Shown: piece after piece, positions 1 through 10,252 of the stretch | Position numbering within the stretch: position 1 is the first letter of the stretch | Layout of the letters: each line of letters starts with the position of its first letter | Source of the DNA: Tethya wilhelma | Lineage: Eukaryota > Porifera > Demospongiae > Tethyida > Tethyidae | DNA: 64,000 nt | Reading direction: 5' to 3' | Assembly: GCA_964030475.1 (NCBI GenBank) | Contig: CAXIPT010000005.1 | Location: forward strand, 2,942,097-3,006,096 | Notes under the pieces: generated by a model | What the model was told of the DNA's origin: nothing | The model's database searches: none | Seen by the model: the letters and a program-made list of their open reading frames with translations, nothing else | Translations under genes and position numbers: made by a program

Positions 1-3
1 AAT

Positions 4-760
4 AATGAAGGCACCGATGGTGCACAAGCCTCGGCACATTCAACTAGCTAGCTAGTGCATGCATATTTGATAAACAATCACCTTATAGGTGCACAGTGAC
101 ACTGTCACAGCCACATCACAACTCTCACTGTGATGAAGCAGCAATAAGTCACACAATAACAAAGTCTGATCCGTGTGTCAGCCTAGTTCTGAGCCAATAG
201 ATCGGGCTCAGTAAGAAAATCAATGGAATGGTAAAACTTGAACGGTTATACTAATGTTTATACTGCTCTAAAGCTGATATTCAGCTAGCCTGAACCATTC
301 AGGCCACACTGCCATGACATGATGAAGCAACTGTGACTGACACACTTGAAGTAAGAAGTAAACTATGATGCATAGTTCTACAAAAAATTATCTCACTAAA
401 TTTAACCTAAAATCAATTGAGTTACATACCTGTGCAAGCAGCTTAGCCAACTAAACCAAGCACATCCTGATCAGATCCAGAGCATGGTGTCCAACTGTAT
501 TTCTAGATAACGCACACTATACATGGGTGTGATCGATGGGTGTGGTTTCGAAGCTAAGCGTTCAAAGAAGCACAAAAGCCTCAAATCTCAGAAACTACAG
601 CGTTTTGTAAGATTCTACACAACAAATATCTAGATAATTTCGATTCATGAACGTAAGTACCTTCCGTTTGGATCACAGAGCTGCCATTCTTCAGATAATC
701 TAGTAACAGACAGACAGACAGACACACAGACAAAACGACTACCGTAATCCTCTGCACGCT
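4..760 (+). repeat. Dispersed repeat family B, full-length copy
   Basis: One end is the short palindrome GGCACCGATGGTGC preceded by AATGAA. The other end is a (CAGA)n tract (about 711-732) followed by ACGACTACCGTAATCCTCTGC. The same two ends recur at 1931-3205, 5592-6187 (reversed), 26848-27433 (reversed) and 36989-37620, with conserved interior pieces such as CTCAGGAACTACAG-like and CGATTCATGAACGTAAGTAC segments. No coding capacity is visible, so it is probably a non-autonomous element. I could not identify its superfamily or a clean target duplication. Confidence 0.7.
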
Positions 761-1930
761 TAATTGTAAGTAATGGCATAATGATCAAATAAACCCTTGA
801 ATATCACCTATGCTACATTCGTCACTTGCTATGGGAACATCACCAAACTTGATTTGCAACAAGATTAAAGCAACTAGAACACAAACTTAGCTTAAGACTT
901 ACCATTTGTACTGGGGTACGCTATTCGGACTGCTTTTGCAAGCTAGGTCCAACCAACTGCTAGTCCATGTTGGCCAGTTTGTGCCACTCCTGTCCGCCAT
1001 ATGAATACGGTTCTTGCTATCAAACAATCCAGAAGGTAGTATTCTTTCTTTCACAAAAGACAGTATACAAAAATATCCACCCGTTTTTCCAAGCAAAGGG
1101 AGAAAATATCTACCTTACTTAGTCACTCTTTAGCGCTGAGTCAAAGAATGACGTAATCGGTAATGCATATTAAATTAACTTTGTACACAATAGATACTGA
1201 CTTCCGGTCGCTGGCGATTGGACTGATATTGCAGGCTGCACACCTGGATTGAGACTGCAGCTGGCTGGCTTTGTTGTATATAAAGTTCTTTTTCTTATGG
1301 GATAGCCAATGTTTGTGTCTCATCCTATAATAATTCAGGATAAAAATTGTAATATCTGCCCATAGAGACCATTGTTCAACATTAAACTTAGTATGGTGGT
1401 TTAACTTAGTAATTTAAAATTTTACCTTGAGTTTGGTGGTCATGTGACAATAAATATGCACATAATTTGAAGATATTTATTGAGTTTCTTTGTGGTGAAA
1501 GCTTTCGTGGTTCCCAGAAAGGTATAAAGATAATATTTTGTGCTATAATCAGGATAGGTGGGAACTACATGCGCCTGTGCTTAGTGCCTCTGAATGTGTT
1601 TATTTTTAGATGTGTTGTTTGGTTGACAGTTGTCATATTTGTTCAAGGCCTTTGTCCAACATTTTGGTGAGAGTGCCAAGTTTCCATATCCAAATCATTC
1701 TCTCAGAGTCTTTTTAGCAAAGTTTGTTTTGTGGTGTTAGCTAGGATGTCTGGTGCTGCTTCTAGGATTTGGAATATGATGTCCTTTCTGTTGTGATTTG
1801 TGGTGTTTGATTGTACGTGTCTGAGGATTCTAAATATGATTGGTCTTGTTGTCATGCTTATGTACTCTGCTTTGCAGTTTTAATTGTTTTAAATGTAACA
1901 ATTATTAATTAACCACCAAAGTACATAATT
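761..1930. other. AT-rich stretch without a recognised gene
   Basis: Only short open frames (up to 67 codons), none with recognisable motifs, coding bias or splice context. I see no repeat shared with the rest of the window. Confidence 0.5.
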
Positions 1931-1987
1931 AATGAAAAGCACCAAGGTGCTCAAGCCTCAGCACACATAGCTAGTCAGTGTACTTAT

Positions 1988-2204
1988 AATGCTATATACA
2001 GGCCTGGCTTTGTTGTAGACACTCTTAGTAGTGATCGTTCCTACTGGCTGCCTATAGCCAGTAGAACTCGTTCTCGGCAGCTGCTGTATAATGTTAGCCT
2101 GAATGAATCTAACTCTTAATAATTTTTATGTGTTTGTGTTTGTATATTCCCCTTACCCTCTTGTGCGTGGCATGTCTATGAAATAATAATAATAATAATA
2201 ATAG
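1988..2204 (+). other. Possible 3' tail of a truncated LINE
   Basis: The segment has a perfect 9-bp hairpin (CTACTGGCT, 6-nt loop, AGCCAGTAG), then a short frame ending in stop codons, then an (AAT)n tract at about 2183-2204. A microsatellite tail after a degenerate C-terminal frame is typical of CR1/L2-type non-LTR elements. No reverse transcriptase motif is present, so this is inference. Confidence 0.3.
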
Positions 2205-2544
2205 GATATTGTGTAAAGTGCCATCATATCTAGCTACATGTAATTATGCATGCGGATACTGGAATGCTCAGCTGTTGTAAAATAGTTAATAGTATCTAGC
2301 CAGCAGCTGACCTGAGACTCTCACTACTAAGTCTCTGACCTGAGTCGGCACAGGCTGACTGAAAAATTTATACATGCAAAACTTTATACATCTTTACTGA
2401 TGCTTGTGTCAGTACAGAAAGCAAGCCAACCTTTGTGTCTTTCCAAGAAACAGTGACCAACAGCAGTAGCAGCATTGCACTGAGTATAATCATTCACTGG
2501 CCCAGCCTAATTCCTGTCTGTACATCCAAAGAACACTGACTTTC

Positions 2545-2910
2545 TAAGGCCAGACCAAATTGATTTCATGGTTTTTGGATCCGGCGGGTCATAATTTTCC
2601 TTCCGCTCTAAAAAAAATAAATTTATTCATAGTTGTCACATGGTCCAACACGTTGTGAACGTGGTTGACAGCACTGCAAGAGAATTGCTCAAAAGAATGA
2701 GATAGCAATGGCTAAGCATGTTGATACAGATTGTGGAACTGTTTAAACAAAGTAGAAACTATTGAAAATGTCTTGGCTAAACTGGACTTGTGTACAGCGC
2801 CGCATTGACAGAATCAAAAAATTAATGATATTCATTTTTTTGCCGGTCTACCGGGCCTTTCTTTGAAAAAATTTGTCCAAGAACCATGAAATCAATTTGG
2901 TCTGGCCTAA
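2545..2910. mobile_element. PIF/Harbinger-type MITE with TAA target duplication
   Basis: Near-perfect 33-bp terminal inverted repeats lie at 2548-2580 and 2875-2907. They begin GGCCAGACCAAATTGATTTC and differ at two positions. Both sides are flanked directly by TAA (2545-2547, 2908-2910), the TWA target site typical of PIF/Harbinger elements. The 360-bp element has no coding capacity and sits inside a family B repeat, so it inserted later than that repeat. Confidence 0.85.
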
Positions 2911-3138
2911 CAGCAGCAGCAGCACTAAATTATTGTGCAGTGATCATCCCTCTGATTCTAAATTAACGCACACTAAATCAGTAGGCGTGGCCTCGAAGCT
3001 TTGCGCTAAAAGAAGCAGAAAAGCCTCAAATCTCAGCAACAACAGCATTTTGGACAGTAATTCTACAAGATCATTCACATTTATGATCGTAAGTACCGCT
3101 TTTGTCACTAGAGCTGTCTTTCTTGAGATTTCGATTGA

Positions 3139-3172
<34 letters not shown>

Positions 3173-3205
3173 TGACAAAACGACTACCATAACCCTCTGC
3201 ACGTG

Positions 3206-3813
3206 CTACGCATGCGCCACGGCTTAATTAGCACATTATTATTTAATAAAATGATTTTTTTAACAGTGAGAATGGTGCACTTTTATTAGAAAATTGTCAT
3301 AACTAATTAATTATGCACTTTGGTGGTTAATAAAAAAACAAATATGGGTTTAATATCTCCATGTCAACCATGAGGTTTTAAATAAAAGGAATAGCTAGTA
3401 GTTTAATTATGCAATTATTTGAGGTCACATATACATGACTATTAAACTTTGTGTGGACATCGTACACATAAACTGATCTTTCACTGAAATATTTGCTTTA
3501 TATTTTAATTACGTCCCTAATATCCAAACCATGCCTGTACCTGAATCTTACACTCGACACTCTGTATGCTGACTTTCGCATATATAGTTCAGTGTGAAGA
3601 TTGAGAGGAACTATAATGGAGAATACACTATCGTGATATCCAGTCCTCCATTATCTGCTCTGCCTTCTCATCTAGTAAGATAATAGAACATTCTCCCCTT
3701 GAACCTGTGTTGGTAATTCAGATGAGGAGAGGTTTATATATGGAGGCAGCTTCTCACAGAAGTGGTCACTTTAAGAATGTTGAAGGTATGAATTGCATTA
3801 TACATGCCCTACA
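3206..3813. other. Unannotated AT-rich spacer
   Basis: No open frame of note, no repeat shared elsewhere, and no recognisable regulatory structure. It ends at the 7-bp target duplication of the P-like element. Confidence 0.5.
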
Positions 3814-3820
3814 CTGTAAC

Positions 3821-3854
3821 CATAGATAAAAGAGGGGGAGAGGGATTGGCAACG
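3821..3854 (+). repeat. Left TIR of the P-like element
   Basis: 34 bp, a perfect inverted match to 9128-9161. Similarity beyond it decays quickly (GGTGGGTGTG against TGGGGTGTGG). Confidence 0.95.
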
Positions 3855-3921
3855 GGTGGGTGTGATCAAATAATCCGCATTACGCTTACGTCATACAATT
3901 TTTGCAGCTTGCTCGAAGAAT

Positions 3922-4877
3922 ATGGCAACTGAGTTGATGCGCTCTGCATTCTGTGCTATAAATGAAAAGATCTTTTAAGTTCAAGTAGAAACAGCACTCT
4001 TCAAGACTTTATACAAGAAATTTTGGATAAGAGTACTCGGAGAGTGTGAAATGAACGCATTTGATGGATTTAGTGAAGAAGTTGTCAGGTACCTTAGAGA
4101 GAGGATACAAGATGTAACTAAGAGTTTGAAGCTAAACTCTTCCAAGAGAACAAGGTTGTGGTCAGAATTCCACAAATTACGTCAAAATGCTTCTAGTCCA
4201 TTGCATAAAGCATGGAAGGATCTTGTCCACAGTCTCAAAATGACACAGATAAGTAACCCTATTGTGGAACAGTCTGTATACAGTGAGATATACTCTATGT
4301 TAGTGCTGGAATACTTCACAAGAATAACTGAATCTAAAGAAAATCGAAGTTCTGAAGTTTGCTTGTCAGCTGATGAACTAAATGTCATGAGATATGCCTG
4401 TGGCTATGTAACACACTCTTTGCTTAAAAAGTATGAAAAGATGAAGGGAAAGGTATATGACCAATATGTAACATGTTTAGGTGATATGGCAGTAGAAGAA
4501 GGTGGAGATTTGTTGATGAGATGGATAGATCAAGTAAACAGAGGACTGTTTCCTCTCAATGACAGCACATTTTCTATGTTCATTGAGATTGAAAAGAATG
4601 TGCGGATTCTTTTGCCAAAATATCTCATACGAGGCAGCTCAGATAAAGAAGATTTTAAGAAAACCGTTATGACGTCATTGCTAACATTCTGGCTCAAGAA
4701 ATCAAAGATGAGGCACAGTCTGATGCTCTCCTTGTTGAACTCGTAAAGCAATGGGTTACCATCCGTGGATTCTCAATTGCTGCAAGATGGCTTGAAGATT
4801 TTAAGAAGGACTCGGGAAAGACAACAAAGAAATCTACAAATCCATCAGTGGGACATAGAAAAGTAACAATAATATAA
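3922..4877 (+). pseudogene. Second gene of the P-like element, unknown function, broken
   Basis: The frame opens at ATG 3922 and continues in phase into the long open stretch 4051-4746, interrupted by TAA at 3976-3978 (CAA to TAA would explain it). The central part contains LSADELNVMRYACGYV followed by a lysine-rich LLKKYEK segment, then LGDMAVEEGGDLLMRW and VNRGLFPLND. Near 4667-4669 the frame shifts by one base. The continuing frame encodes a C-terminal LLVELVKQWVTIRGFS motif and a basic KKST tail, and stops at 4875-4877. I recognise this as a recurrent uncharacterised protein of cnidarian and sponge transposons but know no biochemical function. It converges with the transposase, with 143 bp between the two stop codons. 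A related C-terminal fragment lies at 9532-9801. No DDE triad is evident. Confidence 0.75.
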
Positions 4878-5339
4878 TTTGTCAATGATAAAAATTATTA
4901 CTCTACAATGTCATGTAGCTATACAATGTAATTATTATTAGTATTGCTAAAATCCATGCATGGATATAAAAATTTAATTATTAATTTCGGTTTGTGTGTA
5001 TATACAGTCAATAATGATTATTACTTCTTGGATCTTTTCCTCTTTGGGAGTGGGGTGTCATCTACATTTTGAGACTCACCATACAAACGTCTCTTCCAGC
5101 TGCTATTGCCCCTCACAGGGTCAGTAGCTACAGACTTCTGTACCCTGATTGCAGCTGCATTGTTGAGGACCTGTTGCATGTCAGGATTCTCATTTCGGCC
5201 ACCACGTGCTCTTTGTTGTCCAAAGTAGTTCTCCAATGGATCTTGAGAGATCCTCTCACTTAGAATGAATAGATTTTCATAATCAGTCACATTCTTCAAG
5301 ACATATCCACAAATGAAGAAACTATAGAGGATGGAATTG

Positions 5340-5589
5340 TCAATAACTTTTCGATGTATTATTAAGCCTCAGCGCGTGAGTATCACCATACCTACCAAGT
5401 CTCACTCATTGGGAGTGAGTCTCACTCATTTAGAAGCTGTCTCACTCCTAAAAGTGTTCAAAATTTGTATTATGCCAATGGAGTCTCACTCATTCTGCTC
5501 TACTGCTTTTATGTACTAAGATAATGAATTTATATGGTACATATGCAAAATCTCACTCATTTCATTGCATGAACCTTGGCAGCTCTGGT
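5340..5589. repeat. Cluster of TCTCACTCATT motifs
   Basis: At least four copies of TCTCACTCATT and one TCTCACTCCT lie at about 5399, 5419, 5439, 5483 and 5551. Spacing is irregular (20 to 68 bp), and one copy is paired with its inverse GAGTGAG. The cluster lies within the last intron of the P-like transposase. It may be a degraded minisatellite or a protein-binding cluster. Confidence 0.5.
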
Positions 5590-5591
5590 AT

Positions 5592-6187
5592 CACGTGCAG
5601 AGGGTTACGGTAATGGCCGCTCTATGGTTCAAACCGAAGGTACTTACGTTCATGAATCGAAATTATCTTGAAAATGGTTGTGTAGAATCTTGCAAGACAC
5701 TGTAGTTTCTGAGATACGAGGCTTTTGTGCTTCTCTGAACGCTTACCTTTGAAACTGCACCCATTAATCATGCCCCACGTATAATGTGCGTTATCTAGAA
5801 ATACAGTTGGACTGGATGTGCTGCAGATGACAGAGCTCTGGCTCTCAGCCTCTGGATGTGATGTGCTTGGCTCAGGTGGCTTAGCTGCTTGCACAGGTAA
5901 GTAACTCAATTGATTACAAGTTAAAATTCTGAGCTTACAAGTTAGTTGTGTCAGTGTTACCAGTGAACTTCCACTCAGTGTCACATATGAGGCTAAGTTG
6001 CGTGGTCACCAAGTAGTACTGTACTGATATTACATGATTCAGGTAGCCCATTGGTTTGCTCAATAGCATCTGACAACAGCTGATATAATCATAGCATTGC
6101 TCATCTCTGTCTGTGATTTATGCTGCCTCATCACAAGTTGAAGTGACAGAGTGTGCCGCCGAGGCTTGTGCACCACCGGTGCCTTTA
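5592..6187 (-). repeat. Family B copy nested in the P-like element
   Basis: Reverse-oriented copy running from CACGTGCAGAGGGTTACGGT to CACCACCGGTGCCTTTA. It begins within a few bases of the splice donor of the penultimate transposase exon, so it was either carried in the intron or inserted after the gene stopped being selected. Confidence 0.75.
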
Positions 6188-9127
6188 TATTATAGATGGT
6201 TTACCAGTTATCCGCAGTCCTTCCATTGTTTCTGCACTGAGTAGAAGTTTCTGTTTATTCTTATCAGGAACATCTTTCCGTTGTGTTACAGAAGCTTCCC
6301 ATTGGTCCAAGTAACCAAGGAAATCGTTTTTCAACCACTGTAACAGATACAATAAAACATTTATACATGTTGTTATCATACCAAACAACAAACATACCTC
6401 AAATCGAGGATCATCAACACTGCTGTAAGGTTTTAAATCAGGCTTCTTTCTGTGGATCCACTCATTTATGCTCCGTACATTTAAGCAATCGAAAAAATGA
6501 TCAAACAAAAGGATGAATTTCTGAGTTTCTGAGGTACCAGGAACATCAAAGTAGGAAAACAGATCTGCAACTGTTTTACTTAACACCTATACAATGTTCA
6601 AACAGTATATACGTGATGCATACACCATTCTTAGATGTGTAATTATGTGCATATAATTGTGTACATTCCTACTTGTGTAGCAAGATCCACTCACATACGA
6701 GAGTATGACGTCAGCTTTAGATGCTCAAGTTTCAGCTTAGGAACAAGAGTGAGGCCATGTGACTGTGTGGACATCTTTGTCAGCCTGTCATAAATATCCC
6801 AGAGTTGCTTCCATTCAATAAATTCACCATTGACCTGTAATAAGTATGAGTATGCAAGTGTTACAGTTTCTGGTATTTAGAATACCAATTTTTTTTTACC
6901 TGCATGAGTCTGGTACCAGAACTGCCAGAGTGAGACCAACAATTTCTGACAGTTTTGATTAGATGTGGGGGATCAGATACAAAGTAAACAAAATGATCAT
7001 CTGTGGCAAAGGGATTCTTAGTACGTCAGGGGAGAATTTGGAATCTATGATTAGGACTAGCACCATCTGCAGCACCTTGAATCCATCAGCTTCTAGTAGA
7101 CGTATACATTCCCATACAATGGGGTACAAGAAATCTGCTGTAACACCCTTTGTACAGAAATGAGCATAAGGGAATTCCAGCTTAAACATGATGCCTTGAA
7201 CCATTATGGCTAACACATGATCGGCAACTTGTGGCCGATCTCCTTGTTGCTCTAGTTTCATCAGTTGATTATTTATGTCACCAATGTTAGTAAAACCAAT
7301 GAGCTCCCCAGAAAACTTGTCATAGACCAGTCCTTCCTTAATTTTCATTTCATCAAGGATGATAGTCACGTACCTTCGATTTTCAGGGATTGATTCTATT
7401 TTTCCTCGATCAATTGTTGATGAACTTCTTTCTGATATCCAGGTTTTTGATCAAAGTAGTGCAGACAATTTCTTAAGAGTTCTTTCACTAGGAAGTTGAA
7501 TGAAACCACTTGTTCGAAGTGCATGATAAGCAGAGCTCAAAAGTAGTTTTAGGTTAGGCACCATTTTATCATAATTGGATGCCATCTGTTTTGGCAAGGA
7601 TCACTACCTTTAACTGCTCCTCCCAGAATAATCTACTAAATCCATTCTCAGGGTATGCTTTTTTTATCTCGTCGGCATTTTCTTCCATTATAGATAGAAT
7701 TGATAGTTTCACCATTTTGCAGAAGGGAATGAACTTTGTCCTTCAGTCTCTTGACTTCTTCTGCAGCGTGAACTCATTTCCTAAAGCCATCCAATTTTGC
7801 CCTTTTTTCAAGAGTGTTAAATATCTCTCATTCGTATGACTGCTTGTGTCACTTCCATCAATATTGCGTTTTTTGCTCCACTGATTGTGTTTAGCTCTCA
7901 AATTGGTTCTGTAGGACTTGCAAGGTTCACATCTGCTACTAGAGCTAATCAGTTCACAATTTACACTTCCAACTGTTTTGTCACTAGAGTCACTATCAAT
8001 AAAGGCAACAGTTTTTCCTTGTGGTGATAGTATAACCCCTTTTTTCGTTGAGACCATCTTAACGAAATGGACATCAGGGTGTCCCATGCACAGTCTGAGT
8101 TGGTCAATATTTTTCAACAAGAGGTTTAGAGATTCAAGGTCGAGCATACTTGGATACGATTCAAGAGATTTACATTTGGATATGTCAACCCTTCTGTCTC
8201 GTACATACAGTGACCATGTCAGGTCACTCTCTATCTTCAGACAATGGGTCATCCTTAAAGGTGCACTGCTACTAGTAGCTGAACTACATTCATTTCTTAC
8301 ACAGCATAACATTCTCACTATTGATATGGTCACTCCAGAAATTGGGAAGTGTAACACTAGATCGCAAGGATTGAAGTCCACTCTCAGATGGCAGAGATAT
8401 ATCAGGAGGGGGCGAGAGGTTTGTAGATAGAGAATCAGATGAGGTGGATAAATCAGTCGTCACATCAGTGGTAGACACAGATGAGGACTCTAAAGTCGAT
8501 GAATAACTGCTGTCCCACGATTGCTCACCACATTTCATACTGTTTGACTCCCTTTTCTTACGTTCAAAGTTCTTACGTTGATACATCCTAAATTTACGTG
8601 GCATACCTGAAAATTAACAAAAAAACCCACCTTATTCTCATACTACAGGGTCCCATAAACACTCTTTGTTGACTATTTAGCCCTAGTTTTATGGTATCAT
8701 AGTAGGAGAGGTACACAAAGAAAGCATAATAATAACCGGTATTCTGACAAAAGAAAGTGTTACGTGGCAAATAACTTCTATCAGCTGCCATTTAGCCGGA
8801 GTCAAAGCAGTTATTCTCACACAGCCACCCTTTTAGAGTCCTCGAGAGCTCATAGTTATATCAGAAAACTACTGTTTACTTCACGAGGGTAATAAACCAC
8901 TTACTTCTATGTTTGCAGCAATACAGCGCCACTGCTACTTCGAAAAATCTTCAGCTACCTTCAGGCCATCTTCTCCCGCGCTTTCTAAGTAAAGAGCACT
9001 GCTGGAAATCCCCTAGAAACCTGATCACTTCTATGCTTGGCCATCGCTAGGCGTAATACGGATCAACATCAAAGGGTATGCCGCCCTGCTGTACAAACAT
9101 ATACGGGAAAAAATTCACCACACCCCA

Positions 9128-9161
9128 CGTTGCCAATCCCTCTCCCCCTCTTTTATCTATG
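9128..9161 (-). repeat. Right TIR of the P-like element
   Basis: Perfect inverted counterpart of 3821-3854, followed directly by the CTGTAAC duplication at 9162-9168. Confidence 0.95.
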
Positions 9162-9531
9162 CTGTAACAGGGATTGTGTGTAATGTCATCAGTTTATGCT
9201 TCCGTATTAATAATTTCAATATAGGTGGTTGTGTAGTAAGTGTAGAGTCTAAGCTACTCTCTTCTCCAACTATTTGCCATGCTGAATTTGTGTTTGAGCA
9301 GTTGAGACATACTGTGGTGGTACTCCGAACTTCTCTTCCATTATAGGCCTCATGCATATGCACATTATAGCATTATCATCAGACTGAGTCAGTGCAAATG
9401 TGTGTACAATGTTGAAATGATTGTATGATGACTATATGAGAGATTATACAAAGTTTAACATGCAGACATGCATAATCCTTTATAGCTCATATGGGTAGAG
9501 TCTTTCTTAGGCTTTGCTGTGTTTGAAGATA

Positions 9532-9801
9532 ACTCAATCCCATCTTCACTGAATCAGACTGACTTGGCAGTTACTGGCTTTAGAGCTTTCAACTTCTGTG
9601 TGGACTTCTTTTGGCTTGTTTGTGTTTCTCAACTATATATTTCATGAAAGAGAAGCTTCTAACTGATATGTAGAGGTCTACCAACAAGCCGAAGAGGATT
9701 CTTGCAGGTTCATCTTCAATTTCAATAGTCACCATTGACCAGTGGGAAAGGACGTCTTCATCTTTGATCACAATTTCTTTTAACATTTTTCCGCACGTCA
9801 T
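9532..9801 (-). pseudogene. C-terminal fragment related to the P-element second gene
   Basis: A 70-codon frame (9589-9801) reads VLSHWSMVTIEIEDEPARIL, then LVDLYISVRSFSF. After a one-base shift it continues KKSTQKLKALKPVTAK. The order of features (EI-DE, LLV-L, V-IR-FS, basic KKST tail) parallels the end of the gene at 3922-4877. It is outside the P-like element and on the opposite strand. This is either a remnant of another element copy or evidence that this gene family moves on its own. Confidence 0.55.
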
Positions 9802-10252
9802 GAGTTATTTGTGGAGTAGAGATAAGCCTGTATGATCAATTCGTTAAATGGCATATCTATGTACAGCCCAACCTGGTGAAACAAATCAGAACTTGTATTA
9901 ACGTAACTACCTTGATATTCAAGAAACAAAGCAGTCCACATCTGTATTCACAGCAGTGACAGCAGCCTCACAAGGTACATAATGTATTCACTGTTGTAGG
10001 TATAAACAGTGCTGGGTAGCTTATACATCTAATGTCGGTATGGATTTACCAATAAAAAAAATAAAGAGCCTCAGAGAGTGAGAGAGAGAGGCAGCTTGTG
10101 ATTGATTACAATGATGAGTCTTGCAGTCAAGCATATATAATTATGCATGAAGAGATTAATGGTACAAGATGCACGTGTTTGATTGTTTACTGGAATGGCA
10201 TAATATTATTAAAGTAGTGACCAGGGGGCATCACAAGGTTAGGTTGTATATA
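9802..10252. other. Spacer without recognised content
   Basis: No supported gene. It contains a short GA-rich run near 10076-10092 and an AT microsatellite just before the next transposon. Confidence 0.4.

Larger units (their letters stand above)
1931..3205 (+). repeat. Family B copy interrupted by other elements
   Basis: It starts with AATGAAAAGCACCAAGGTGC and ends with a (CAGA)n tract (3139-3173), ACGACTACCATAACCCTCTGC and CACGTG. The family B ends are 1.27 kb apart here against about 0.6-0.75 kb elsewhere. The excess is explained by a LINE-tail-like segment (1988-2204) and a 360-bp MITE (2548-2907) lying inside it. Confidence 0.6.
5021..8791 (-). pseudogene. P-element/THAP9-like transposase pseudogene
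   Basis: RNase H-like transposase of the P superfamily, which would cut and rejoin the element ends. Proposed exons in transcription order: 8764-8791, about 8606-6900 (frameshifted), 6673-6834, 6398-6596, 6205-6337, 5021-5321, with GT..AG junctions. Diagnostic stretches are ISSSSRCEPCKSYRTNLRAK, DEMKIKEGLVYDKFSGELIG, DGASPNHRF, VSDPPHLIKTVRNCW and ISQDPLENYFGQQRARGG. Defects: TGA at 7026-7028, TGA at 6691-6693 (next to VDLATQ, compatible with CGA), and several single-base shifts near 8300, 7780, 7470, 7070 and 5300. No THAP C2CH zinc finger is visible at the N-terminus; the protein begins MAADRSYLP, then a Ser/Thr-rich tract. The last intron (5322-6204) holds a family B repeat. Confidence 0.88.
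3814..9168. mobile_element. P-superfamily DNA transposon, 5.34 kb, complete ends
   Basis: The element runs 3821-9161 between identical 34-bp terminal inverted repeats beginning CATAGATAAAAGAGGGGGAG. A 7-bp duplication, CTGTAAC, flanks both sides (3814-3820 and 9162-9168). Subterminal regions also share an ATCCGYATTACGC segment in inverted orientation. Inside are two genes in convergent orientation: a P-type transposase on the minus strand (5021-8791) and a second gene on the plus strand (3922-4877). Both are broken, so this copy cannot supply its own transposase. Drosophila P makes 8-bp duplications; only 7 bp are perfect here. Confidence 0.9.

Noticed and set aside
3139..3173. CAGA-repeat array as a possible CRISPR or regulatory array
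   Set aside because: It is a 4-bp microsatellite without spacers, and it recurs as a normal part of family B.
4182..4388. Minus-strand open frames opposite the P-element second gene
   Set aside because: They are antisense shadows; motif content and continuity through 3922-4877 support the plus strand.
5395..5570. TCTCACTCATT cluster as a CRISPR-like array
   Set aside because: Repeats are only 11 bp with irregular distances and no uniform spacers; the genome is eukaryotic.
7743..8381. Independent 212-codon gene starting MDFNPCDLV
   Set aside because: The first 35 residues are a frameshifted reading of the preceding transposase frame. The rest is the N-terminal region of the P-type transposase.
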